In this document: positions 1 to 9,383 of the stretch, piece by piece
How positions within the stretch are numbered: the stretch's first letter is position 1
Layout: each line of letters opens with the position of its first letter
Program-made: the position numbers and the translations under genes
Notes under the pieces: model-generated
The model's database searches: none
The model's input: only the letters and a program-made list of their open reading frames with translations
Told to the model about the DNA's origin: nothing
Assembly: GCA_026413225.1 (NCBI GenBank)
Contig: CM048552.1
Coordinates: 193,102,053 to 193,166,052, forward strand
Reading direction: 5' to 3'
DNA length: 64,000 nucleotides
Source of the DNA: Otis tarda
Taxonomy: Eukaryota; Chordata; Aves; Otidiformes; Otididae

Positions 1-498
1 TGTGAATCTGTAGCTAAAATCAAATATCTAGGCTAAACTAATAGTGCAGGCCTTTTTAATAGTCAGTAGAGAAAAGTTGAGTGTCTCATCTAAGAGGTCA
101 AGGTGGTGGACCTACCTTGCTCCGATGATGACAGATGGAGGCCGGACAGGTAGCTTAGATAAGATATTCAATATTTTTAGAGGACTAAATTTATGTGAGT
201 TGAATCTCACTCTTAGTGTCTGATAAAGGGAATCTGAAAATGTGGCATAAGTTTTTGGACATGGACATTGACACAATCGCTTCCCATTTATTTCTTGTGC
301 CCACAGCTGGCGCCCAAGACACCAGCCCATTGCCAACAACAGACACGACAAAAGTGAGTAGTGAGACTGATGTCTGACAAATTCTCCTCTCCTTTAACTA
401 AAATCATGTTGATAAAATAATAAAACTAATGTTAATTAAAACTAATAAAAACAGCAACTACATGTACACAGAAAAATCTCAAATGCGGTAAAACCTGT

Positions 499-548
499 CC
501 ACTCAGTCTTTCAGACCCCTTTCAGACCCACTCAGTCTTTCAACCCCT
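499..548. repeat. 29-bp tandem duplication, about 1.7 copies
   Basis: The unit starting CCACTCAGTCTTTCAGACCC at 499 recurs at 528, giving a period of 29. The second copy is truncated and lacks one or two bases (CTTTCAACCCC). It looks like a simple local replication-slippage duplication. Confidence 0.7.
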
Positions 549-964
549 GTTGCTCTCTTGCTGTCTTTAGCAAGTCTCTTGCTGACAGTAAACCAATTAG
601 ATCATTTTTAGTGCTGGTTATTTTGGGACCAATCGCCTATACTGGACAAACATCAATTACTGTCCACAAAGGCCTTGGGACTGGAATGAGAAAGGGAGGC
701 TAGAATTAAATCAGGACCTCTTAGGTTTTATGATCATGATGAGCAAAAGTGAAAATAGAGAAAAAAAAAATAAATCCAAACACCAGCAGCCTTCAGGACT
801 CAGGTGACTGTGAGCTTGGAAGTAACATGGAATTCAGGCTCCTATTACTTTGCCCAGTCCTTTTCTCACCTTATTGTAGACCAGGAATAATTTGGATTAC
901 GTCAATGGAATAAAACTCTCATAAAATTAATGTAAGATCTCAATGCAGCCAAGAGTCTCTCTGT

Positions 965-981
965 AAAAAAAAAAAAAAAAA
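965..981. repeat. Poly-A tract (A17)
   Basis: Uninterrupted run of 17 A residues in the upstream flank. No retroposon body is recognised 5' of it. Confidence 0.9.
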
Positions 982-1834
982 TTCCTATATGCAAGACTCC
1001 ATTCCCCAGAGCTATTTTTTTCTGTATTTTCCCCTTTAAATATGAAAGAAAGGGGACCATTCAGCAAAACAAAAAGCAGTTATTCAGTGTTTCATATACT
1101 GACAACATTCATCCTCAGGAAGTCTTTGTTGATTGTGCCTCGCATGTATAGTAATAAAGTAAAAGCAACACAGAACTGTAGTGTCTCCATATCCTATAGA
1201 TGACATGAGACTATTGTCCCGTTATGTTTAAACAATGCGCCATCGCTCATGGAGAGTCTCCCCAACAAGAGTAACCAATTACCAGAGGTCAAGCAATCTC
1301 TTTAGCCAATTAAAAATAGCATTTCTAGACACTGCTTCATTCAGATATTGTTTCTGGTTTGGAGACTAATGAATGATAGAAAATAAGGCAGATGAAATGT
1401 TATATTACATTGACATAATGCATGTAAACAATAATTATCTCCTTAGTGCAAATTCTGAGATGGGTTTTTGTTTCAGTTGAAGTAGTATAAAATCAAATTT
1501 GAGTGTAATCTGAGTGCTGCAGTTAATTTAAAAAATGCTCAGAGAATGAATACACATGTGTGCATATAAATTTAGAGCCTATATAAACATATGTTTATGT
1601 GTATGTACACATGCATGTGCATATAAGTAACAGCCTTAAATTACAGACATAAGAAGACCCTTAAATTAAAAAACCTGAAGAGGTCCAACACAGTGTAGAT
1701 AACAGGCATGAAAATCAAATGAGCAAGAATGATTTCTTACTTCAATTTAGTATTTTTAGTACTAATTGTATAAATAGTAAATATGAGCTATAATGGGAGC
1801 TCATTAATGTTTAGCTTCCCACTGGAGACATAGT

Positions 1835-1860
1835 AAAAAAAAAATATATATATATATAAA
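1835..1860. repeat. A-run joined to (AT)n microsatellite
   Basis: Ten A residues run into about eight AT units, ending before AAATGAACC. Likely length-polymorphic. Confidence 0.85.
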
Positions 1861-4800
1861 TGAACCTAGCCTCCTGATAATGTAAAAAACTAACCTGCTG
1901 CAGTCAGCAGGACAGAGGGTTGGTAAAACGCAGTCAGTACTGCAGGGTCCCCGCTGAGTTTGGCTCTGCACGGCTAATAGGCTACACTCGGCCCCGGGCT
2001 GCAGCGGCTCCTGTAAGGCGTAAATGAAGGCTGGGATCCTGGTAGCACCGACAGGCAATTTGAGCTTTAGCTCTCATGTTTAACAGTTTTACAGAGCCAT
2101 TTTCCTTCTCCATCCTTGGTCAGACTGAGAGTGATTGCTGCTCTTTTACTGTCCTCTCTTGAACATTAACTATGTATTTTTCTTTTATTATTTTCTAGAT
2201 AATTTCTTTTGCAACATTGAGTTTTGCAACAGACATTCCCCAAAGTCATACATTCTTGTTCCTTTTTCTGCAGAGCTGTCATTTAATTTGATGTGACACT
2301 TTTGGGGATCTTTGACCTCCCTCTTCTCTGGCAAATTGCAATAGTTTTTGCCACCACAACCCTTGTGACCAGTTGTATAGGACTATTTCATTTCCACATA
2401 TTTTTTTTCCTGATATTAAGGAGCATTTTACTGCTATGTTTCAGCAAAGACCTTTGCTAAATTCAAGTTTCAAGTTCAGAGCTTGAGAATTATTTCAATG
2501 TTCCCCTTAGTTCCTCCTTGTTGTTGGGAAGCTGATCCAGGACGGATGCTTCTCTGCTAAAACCTCTCCTTCCTGTTTCTTATCTGTTGTAAAATAAGGA
2601 ACTTCTTCCAAGTGTTTTCACGGTTATTCTTCTGTACGGATGTATCTGTTAATTCCTAGGTGCATGGATAATTAAACCGCCTCAAGAACGCTGGTGATTT
2701 GAGCATTCTCTAAAACAGGCCTGGGGACTTCTTGTTCTTAATCATGTTATTCTTTCCTTCTTATTCTACCTTTGTACCCTCTCTATCAATTTTCACCCTC
2801 GCTCTTAGGAGTTTCCTGACATAATTTATGACATCAGTAACTGTAACACCACTATGTCACAGCTCTGCTACGCCCATCAGATTGGCAGAGCACGGCTTCT
2901 ACCAGGTTTGGCTGTGTCAGGAAAGTCAGGAATAACCTCTGGCACTTGGTATCACTTGTCTGTCTTCTGTCATCTTGCATTTGTACATAGGTACTGCAAA
3001 TGTGAAGGGGGAAAACAAGTCCTTGTATTGGGGCATTCAGGGGCACGATGCCAGTTGTTTTGAATAGCTGTGCATTTTTATTTTCTGGGAAGATTGGTCT
3101 GACAAGTTAATTTAACAGTAAATAAATAAACCATGATTATGGCTGGCAGTGTGTATTATAAACGCTGCAAAACCTCAGAGGTCCTTTTGTTGCCTTCCCG
3201 CTGGCTCTGAGGCAGGTGAGAACTGCTAAACGTTATTCCCAGATGTCAGCTGGCATCGACAGAGAGGCTGGTAGGACCCACATGCTGGTTTGCCTCGACA
3301 CAGAAGCAGCAAACAGGCAAAAATCAATGTTTTTCCAAAGGGAAATGAATCAGTTTGCTATGAAAAAAATACCTGCAAACACAAAATCTGAGTTTTTTCC
3401 AGAGGCCAACAGGAGGAACTGACAGTGTGTGGGAGCAGATAGTGGGTGGAAAGCATACTGCAGGATCTGGCCCTCATTTCCAGGGCTGTTTTTGCCTGTA
3501 CTCTGCCTTGTAAGGGGTCTGAGTTCAACAGGACCAAGATACACCGAGTTCGATGCCAACTTGGCTCTGTAAGAGTTAAAAAAGATGGCCACGTGTTTCT
3601 ACAAAGGTATGAAAAGTATCCTATTGGCTAGTCTGGTGTGTTCCTTGCTCAATATCTTGCCTCTCTGGCTGCCAGAAAGGAAAAGAATCCTAATCTGTTC
3701 CATGGCCAAAACTTGGAGAATTAAACCCTTTGTCTCAGGAGCCTTTCACCTTTGCAGGCTGCTCTCAAAAACTGGAGAGAAATCAGAAGCAATAAAAGAA
3801 ATATCATGGTGGTTTGTTCCTTCTCCTGAAGATGCTCCTGTCCACAGCCTGCCTCAGAGGGAAAAGGCCGGAGCACAATACGGCAACAAAAGCTTTTCAT
3901 GTCAGTCTTGGAGCATAGGTTTGACGTGATCTCCAACTCCAGCAGTAACAACCGTCAGGAGAGTGCATTGCTCTTTTGAAAAATGGCAGTCAGTCTTACA
4001 TGTTATCGATGGGTTATTCTGCCGTAAAGGCTATAAAGGACATGGGGTTTTGTGCTTCAGGGCATAAAACAGCCTCTCCAGCAGCCTTATCAGCAGTGGA
4101 AACTTAGCAAATAAGAAGATTATAACATGATTGTCCGTCATGGGGGTTTGTGTGTCTTGCTCTGAAGCATTTGATGCTGGCCACTGCTGGAGACAGGATA
4201 TCGCATTGGCTGGATGACTAATCTGATTAATTGACTGTCTGAATAACAGACCTTTTATTCCTATTAAGCACGTCGCAGTCACAGAGTCAGGTTTCAACTA
4301 GTACTGATGGCCATGAAACACTAAAACCGCAGCCCAACCTACCCATAGATACCTGGCACAATTCCTCTCAAAGGGAATACAGCATGGCAAAATTCTACAT
4401 ATTTACTGAGGCCATGTCATATTTTTCAAATGAGGAGCAAAATATCTGTTGTATATGTCATCATTTCCCCCCATAAATTTCCCAAGTAATGATGATGAAT
4501 GATTTTGTACCTAGACAGCTACATTCACATCATTGTTCTGCAAGGGAGACTTAATGGAAATAAGACTTGTGCATCCAAGTACAGGATTAAGTCCCAAAAG
4601 TGGTATAGTCTTTTTAGCTCTCTGTGTTGCTAGTATTTATCTCAAATAGCACTTCCCTTTTTGCTCGATCCTTGGATGTGGGAAAGATTTGTTTTCAGCT
4701 GCGTATGCCTGTAGCACTTGCTCGGGGTTTACTGCAAGCTGATCCCAGAGGCAGCCTGGAGTTACGCTTTTGCAGGGTCCCTTGTTCCAGCCGACTACTG

Positions 4801-6602
4801 CTGACCACAACTCTCATTTCCTCTCTGTGTGAATGTGAAATGAATACTACCATAACAGCCTTTTTTAATATATATCAATGAGAAAAGATCTTTTTCTGTT
4901 TTATATTTGACCACATTGCATTTCAAATACATGACTCACCTCTGTGAATCCAGTGGGAATTTATCCCTTTCGTCATATGGAGTACAACTTCTACCAGGAT
5001 CATCATGCAGCACCTCTTTTTATTAATTTGCCCTGCACACATCATCCTAAAATTATCTCCAGCATGTACCAGCTGTGCTGGATCCTCCATTTGTTTGTGT
5101 TGTGTCGTCATAGCTCTGAGCTGGGGGAAAAAAATCATGCAAATGTGATATAAATGTCAACTGTAGAGTAAACATGGTACTATGAACCTTTCAGGACAGA
5201 AACTCTGATATGTGCTGTGCCTAAGGCAGTGTATTCTGTCCTGAAGTCATAATTGTAGATTCAAATATGTCATAAGAAGAATTTAAAAGCTAATTCTTCA
5301 TGCTGTCTCTTGGACAGCAGAGCTACGTGTCAAAGACGGGAGCTGATCCTCATTTACACAACACTGCAGAAAAGCTGACCAACGTGAGCATGTACAAGGG
5401 CAGTCCCCTGACTCCTCCTGTACCCCACTGCTCCATCAGTACAAAATGCATGATCCTTCCTTTTAGCGGACTGCTAAAGGGAAGAGACAAAAAAGCAAAA
5501 ACCACAGAATCAGGCTGATTCAGTTTCTATGTCTTCTGCTTTTTGGTTATGTCTTTGGTTCTGCTCTATGGTTATGTCCGATGGATGTGCACCTATCATT
5601 ATGCACCACAGATGAGCTCATCCAACTACATAGTCTAAAAGAACCATCTCCAACACAGTGGATGTGCCCTGCTGCTGCCTGCTTGCCTTGTTGACCCCTC
5701 ATCCAGTCTGTCTGTGCTTGTTGGTGTCCGTTCTTGCCTGATGGGCTTGAGCATGTGGACTTCTTGATGCTCAATCGAAGGGTATTTCCATATAACCTTT
5801 GGCCACAATTATGAAACTCTGCTGTCTGCCCTGCCTCCTCGTAGCAGAGAAAGTGTGACAGGCCATGCGTCTTAACCTCAACTGTCACAGCATGGCCAAG
5901 AAAAACATTTTGAGTTGCCACCAATTTCAGTTTACATGAAGAGACAGCTGTAAGTTGCAGTGCCTGAAAAGCAGACACGGTGCCTACTCTCTTGCCCCTA
6001 CTACAAGATGGCTAGCAGGAAGGGCATGGGCAGAGCACCTCCTAAATTACCCTGCGATCACTTCGAGGCACCTGTACAGGGCTGCCATCTGCATAGCATA
6101 GAGGGCTGGTCTGCAGGGTGGCCTTGGAGCAGATCTCAAGAGACTGTTTAAACTGAAGCTGTTGTATGCAAGGGGTTTGTTTGTTTGGTTGTTTATTTCA
6201 GGAAAAGCCTGCATTAATAATGTCCTAAGTATAAATTCTATTCAGCAAGATCTATTTCTAATTCTTCAGTCTGTCGCTAACTTAACCAGAAAGTCATATA
6301 TGCCCAGGAATGCATATTATTTGGGACGGAGAGGCATCCTTCAGGGTTCACCCCTTGGACTCTCATCTATAAGCATTATTATTTAGATGCTTTATAAAAG
6401 AAGAAAATAGAATGAGGAACCCTTGTACTTTTGTCTCTGAGTTACCTGACTGGAGAAAAAGTAAGTAATGCTTCACAAATAAGCTAATACTCCCACAAAC
6501 ACAGGTCTTTTTATCCCATTGGTGGCTAGAAGACCTACCTGAGATTGGCGCTGATGATACAAGCTACTCTAAAACTATCTATAGGGGAGAGTTGCAGTTA
6601 CA

Positions 6603-7001
6603 TGATTCGGATTGAAAAGGACCTTGGAGGTCATTTACTCCAGGGTCAACCAGGGTCAGCCAGGGTCAACCAGGGTCAGCTGGAGCAGGTTGTCCACGAC
6701 CATGGTTTTGAGTATCTCCTCAGACAGAGGCCCTACAACCTCTTTGGGCAACCTATGCCAGTGTTTGGTCACCCTCACAGTAAAAAAAAAAAAGTATTTT
6801 CTTATGTTCAGATGGAATTTACTGATTTTTATTCTTTCCCCATTGCCTCTTGTTCTCATCAGCAGGAACCAGCCTGGATCCCTCTTCTTCATTCCCTCCC
6901 ACTGGGCATTTATACTGATGACATCCTCCCTGAGCCCTCTCTTTGCCAGGCTGAACAGTCTCAGCTCTCAGCCTCTCCTCCTATGAGAGATGCCCCAGTC
7001 A
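6603..7001 (-). mobile_element. CR1 LINE 3' fragment, old, minus orientation
   Basis: The + strand reads as the reverse complement of a CR1 3' end. Landmarks are GGACCTTGGAGGTCATTTACTC, then GGAGCAGGTTGTCC, CAACCTCTTTGGGCAACC, CAGTAAAA plus a degenerate T/A-rich stretch, CCCATTGCCTCTTGTTC, and CCTCCTATGAGAGATGCCCC. It is more diverged than the copies at 19.6 and 52.5 kb. An embedded 10-bp repeat block lies at 6641-6680. The 212-codon open frame crossing it (6545-7183) is a chance frame in the antisense of the element. Confidence 0.85.
6641..6680. repeat. 10/20-bp tandem repeat inside CR1
   Basis: CAGGGTCAAC and CAGGGTCAGC alternate for four 10-bp units, that is two copies of a 20-bp unit. 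The block sits where other CR1 copies have a single non-repeated stretch. Confidence 0.85.
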
Positions 7002-8019
7002 CTGCCTCCCAAAAACGTACGCTCGGAGCAAACTCGGCTGACGAGGGAGCGATATGCCCGAAGTCACGCAATGTATGGCAGCATAGGATCATCACACAGG
7101 CCATGCGAGTGAGGCCACTTCTGCTGGTCGCCAGCTCTTCTAGGCATCAGATAGGACTGCTTGCTGTCAAATCTGTCTTCTGAAGTTGGTAGCTTCATGC
7201 TATTTTGGTGCAGAGTATAGAGAAAAGAACTTATAACCTCTGCAAGGGACAGTGTCTTGCCAAGGGTTTTCTTTGCTGCACGGAGTCATAGAGAAGAAAA
7301 GCAGCCTCAAACTTTTAGTATTAAAGAGAACAACTCTGTCTTAATTTCCTGTGGTTTTACATGAGATCTGCCCTTGAAGGAACCCGGCTGCAGGGTCACA
7401 AGCTCCATCTACTCAATTTTCTCAGTTTTTTTTTTCTTGGACAGTTTTACAGTACCAGCATATGAATATGTCTCTCTGCACCCCTCTCAAAAAGCCTACT
7501 CATTTCTTCAATAGATCTGCACCTTGTGTAGGACTTTTTGTGTCTTTGAGGTGCGATGCATTTTTCAGCCGGCACAGCCTTTCTTTGTTGAATGCTAGGG
7601 TCCAGGAGCAGCCTGGAATAAGGAACAAAATCCCGGTTACACACACCATTTCACACAACATGGATCCGTAACGAACACAAAGCACTTTGGGGAGCGGGGC
7701 AGCTTGGGAAGGGGGCATTTTACAGGATAACTGCGCTTTCTCCAGATGTTTCCAAGTTGTAAGTCACCATTTCCACGGTCGATCTTACGGAGCTTTTTTG
7801 ATTAATAAAACTATATAGTTTGAAAAAAAAAAAGGAAAAATAAGAATAATTTTGGTATTCTAAACTAAAAAAAAATAATATAAGAAATGAGAAATACAAA
7901 GAAAGGCTGTGGAGGCCCAGACTTGCGGGTCTGGGGTGCAAAACAAAAAAAACCTCAAACTCAAGGAAAATTTCTTTTTTTTTTTTTTGGAAGCTGTCCA
8001 AGAGCACAGCACAGGCCCA
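7002..8019. other. Proximal upstream flank of UBL3, no gene recognised
   Basis: A small CpG cluster lies at about 7012-7140, directly beside the CR1 fragment. The rest is AT-rich, with T14 at 7975-7988 and A-rich stretches at about 7820-7880. The open frames here (for example 7720-8262 minus) are low-complexity and unsupported. Confidence 0.55.
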
Positions 8020-8256
8020 CAGGCGAGGGGCGGGATCCACAGAGCATGGGCCGCACCGGGAGCCCCACCAAACGCCCTGAGGAAGCTGCAGCCGCCCTTG
8101 GGAAGACGACGATTTACAGGGTGTTAGCCCGGGGGGCGGTGGGGGAGGCTGGGGTCTCTGCTGCCAGGGCGGGGAAGCCGCTCCGAGGCCCCGGTGCTGC
8201 CCCGGGGACCCCACGCTTCGCCCCGGGGGCCCGGCGGAGGGGTTCTTCCCCCGCCC

Positions 8257-8271
8257 TAGCAACGGTTGCTA
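8257..8271. promoter_or_regulatory. Perfect 7-bp inverted repeat, RFX half-sites
   Basis: TAGCAAC-G-GTTGCTA is a perfect inverted repeat with one central base. Each arm carries an RFX-type half-site (RGYAAC / GTTRCY), but in the reverse of the classical X-box order. It lies immediately 5' of the tandem GC boxes. The GTTGCTATGG overlap gives a second, weaker X-box-like reading. Confidence 0.5.
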
Positions 8272-8276
8272 TGGAG

Positions 8277-8315
8277 GGGGGGCGGGGCCAGGCGCCGAGG
8301 GGCGGGGCCAGGCGC
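8277..8315 (+). promoter_or_regulatory. Tandem GC boxes (Sp1/KLF type)
   Basis: GGCGGGGCCAGGCGC occurs at 8281-8295 and again at 8301-8315. The 20-bp direct repeat phases the two GC boxes two helical turns apart. It is typical of TATA-less CpG-island promoters. Confidence 0.7.
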
Positions 8316-8381
8316 TCCCCCTCAGCCGCCTACAAGCCCCATGGTGCCGCGCGAGGCGGCGGTGCGTGACGCGACGGCAGC

Positions 8382-8412
8382 GGGGGGGAGCGGAGGAGGG
8401 GACGAGGGGGGG
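8382..8412 (+). promoter_or_regulatory. G-quadruplex-prone run in promoter or 5' leader
   Basis: G7, G4 and G7 runs are separated by loops of nine (itself containing two GG steps) and four bases, enough for four G3 tracts. A second candidate, G3-TGAC-G4-T-G9, lies at 8551-8571. If transcribed, both could form RNA quadruplexes in the leader. Confidence 0.5.
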
Positions 8413-8455
8413 TCTGTCTCTCCCCTGCCGTGTCCCCTTCGTCGGCTCGGCAGAC

Positions 8456-8464
8456 GCCATGTTG
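8456..8464 (-). promoter_or_regulatory. YY1-type motif
   Basis: GCCATGTTG on + reads CAACATGGC on -, matching the YY1 core (CAANATGGC). YY1 sites of this kind usually sit at or just downstream of the start site in CpG-island promoters, which supports initiation near 8.4 kb. Confidence 0.55.
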
Positions 8465-8477
8465 GTTTGAGGCGAAG

Positions 8478-8513
8478 ATGACAGGGGGTGGCTGCGGGCG
8501 AGGATCGTGCTGA
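8478..8513 (+). other. Candidate upstream ORF 1 (11 codons)
   Basis: ATG at 8478 followed by TGA at 8511-8513. The start context (GAAGATGA) has G at -3. It is relevant only if transcription starts upstream of it. Confidence 0.4.
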
Positions 8514-8667
8514 GGAGCGGCACCTCCGGCTGGCAGCGGGGCGAGGCAGCGGGTGACGGGGTGGGGGGGGGCACCCCTGCCGCGCCGCCCAGGGCGCCCG
8601 GAGCCGCTGGAGGACCAGGCGGGGCAGGCAGGGAGGGCGGACGGGCAGGCGGGCTGAGGAGGCGGCG

Positions 8668-8685
8668 ATGCGAGCGGAGACCTGA
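8668..8685 (+). other. Candidate upstream ORF 2 (5 codons)
   Basis: ATG CGA GCG GAG ACC TGA within the CpG-island leader, G at -3. Confidence 0.4.
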
Positions 8686-8818
8686 AGCTGCGGGAGGCGG
8701 CTGCCATCGAACGCCCCCCGGCCCCCGCCGAAGCGCCGCTGGGGAGGGCTTTCCCCTCCGGCCGCCCCTCAGGCAGCCCCCTCTCCAACCCCCGGCAGAC
8801 CCTGTTGAATGTCGCACA

Positions 8819-8836
8819 CCGCCTAAGGGGGGGCCC
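8819..8836 (+). other. Candidate upstream ORF 3 (5 codons)
   Basis: ATG TCG CAC ACC GCC TAA within the leader. Confidence 0.4.
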
Positions 8837-9029
8837 GAAGCCCGGCATCCTCCCCAAGCGGCCGCGGGCCCACCCCGGCCCTCCCGCCGCCGAGGTCCTG
8901 CCTGCCTGCGCTGACTGAGGAGGTGACTTGGACGCACCATTATCCCGTGAATCATCCCGTTCGTCATTTGTCAAGGCCGGGAGAGAAGGAAGAGGCAGAG
9001 AGGGGAGAGAAAAAGCCCGCACACGGCTC

Positions 9030-9077
9030 ATGTGGCGGTGGTGTAGCCCTGCCTGGTCTACCTGGCACCGCTGCTGA
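9030..9077 (+). other. Candidate upstream ORF 4 (15 codons)
   Basis: ATG at 9030, TGA at 9075-9077, 279 nt before the UBL3 start codon. It does not overlap the main frame. Confidence 0.4.
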
Positions 9078-9280
9078 CAGGGATCTGCTGCCATCTCTGG
9101 TCTCCCGCCGGCTCCTCCGCTGCCGCCCGGCACCGCTCGCCCCTGGATATTTCTCCTCCTCAGCCTTCCCCGCTGAGCATCGGGCACCTCTCTTTTTTTC
9201 GGTAGGGGACGTGGAAGTTGCTGCCTCCAACGTTGACACCGGGTTGGCTTCTTGAAGATCTCCGGCGGGCTGCTCTTGGT

Positions 9281-9320
9281 GCTTTTTTTTTTGCTTTTTT
9301 TTGCTTTTTTTTTTTTTTTT
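9281..9320 (+). repeat. (GC-Tn)x3 tract upstream of the start codon
   Basis: Three blocks, GC-T10, GC-T8 and GC-T16, sit 36-76 nt before the ATG. In the mature leader this would be a U-rich stretch; alternatively it is the polypyrimidine tract of an acceptor at the TTAG ending at 9344. Confidence 0.85.
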
Positions 9321-9356
9321 GTTAAGTTGCTTTTAAGCCATTAGGGTAACATCAAG

Positions 9357-9383
9357 ATGTCCAGCAGCGTTCCAGCTGATATG
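9357..9383 (+). CDS. UBL3: UBL3 coding exon 1 (residues 1-9)
   Basis: This exon encodes MSSSVPADM and ends on a whole codon, so intron 1 is phase 0. The donor is ATG|gtaagt, close to consensus. The exon sits at the 3' edge of the CpG island. Only nine codons precede a 45-kb intron. An in-frame TAG at 9342-9344 excludes an upstream extension. From memory the human protein has Asn at residue 4 where this sequence has Ser. Confidence 0.95.

Larger units (their letters stand above)
1..6602. other. Upstream intergenic DNA, no gene recognised
   Basis: AT-rich sequence with only short, unsupported open frames on both strands. It contains a 29-bp tandem duplication near 499, an A17 tract at 965-981, an alternating TG/CA/TA stretch around 1550-1625 and an (AT)n run near 1844. 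A GC-richer patch with several CpGs lies at 1890-2055. The open frames near 2854, 3216, 3585 and 5547-5978 resemble no family I know and lack splice or codon support. Confidence 0.6.
8020..9250. promoter_or_regulatory. UBL3: CpG island: UBL3 promoter and 5' leader
   Basis: A sharp change to very GC- and CpG-rich sequence, with a string of GGGGCGGGG boxes, CCGCC, GCGCGAGG and similar, ending just before the start codon. There is no TATA box and no clear CCAAT box, as expected for a broadly expressed CpG-island promoter. The transcription start cannot be fixed from sequence. The GC-box, X-box and YY1 cluster at 8257-8464 suggests a start at about 8.3-8.5 kb and a leader of roughly 0.9-1.1 kb. 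The long open frames on both strands here are compositional artefacts. Confidence 0.85.

Noticed and set aside
1550-1625. Z-DNA-prone alternating purine-pyrimidine tract
   Set aside because: Short, interrupted TG/CA/TA alternations with no continuous run long enough to argue for a functional element.
5547-5978. 143-codon minus-strand open frame
   Set aside because: No recognised domain, no promoter or splice context, and unremarkable sequence; treated as a chance frame.
6545-7183. 212-codon plus-strand open frame
   Set aside because: It runs antisense through a CR1 3' fragment and its tandem repeat; no protein similarity is apparent.
7720-8262. 180-codon minus-strand open frame
   Set aside because: Low-complexity Pro runs and Phe/Ser/Leu runs from adjacent GC-rich and T-rich DNA.
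8269-9187. Long minus-strand open frames (232 and 285 codons) in the CpG island
   Set aside because: Both are Pro/Gly/Arg/Ala-rich products of GC-rich composition, overlap each other in different frames, and show no known domain or splice structure.
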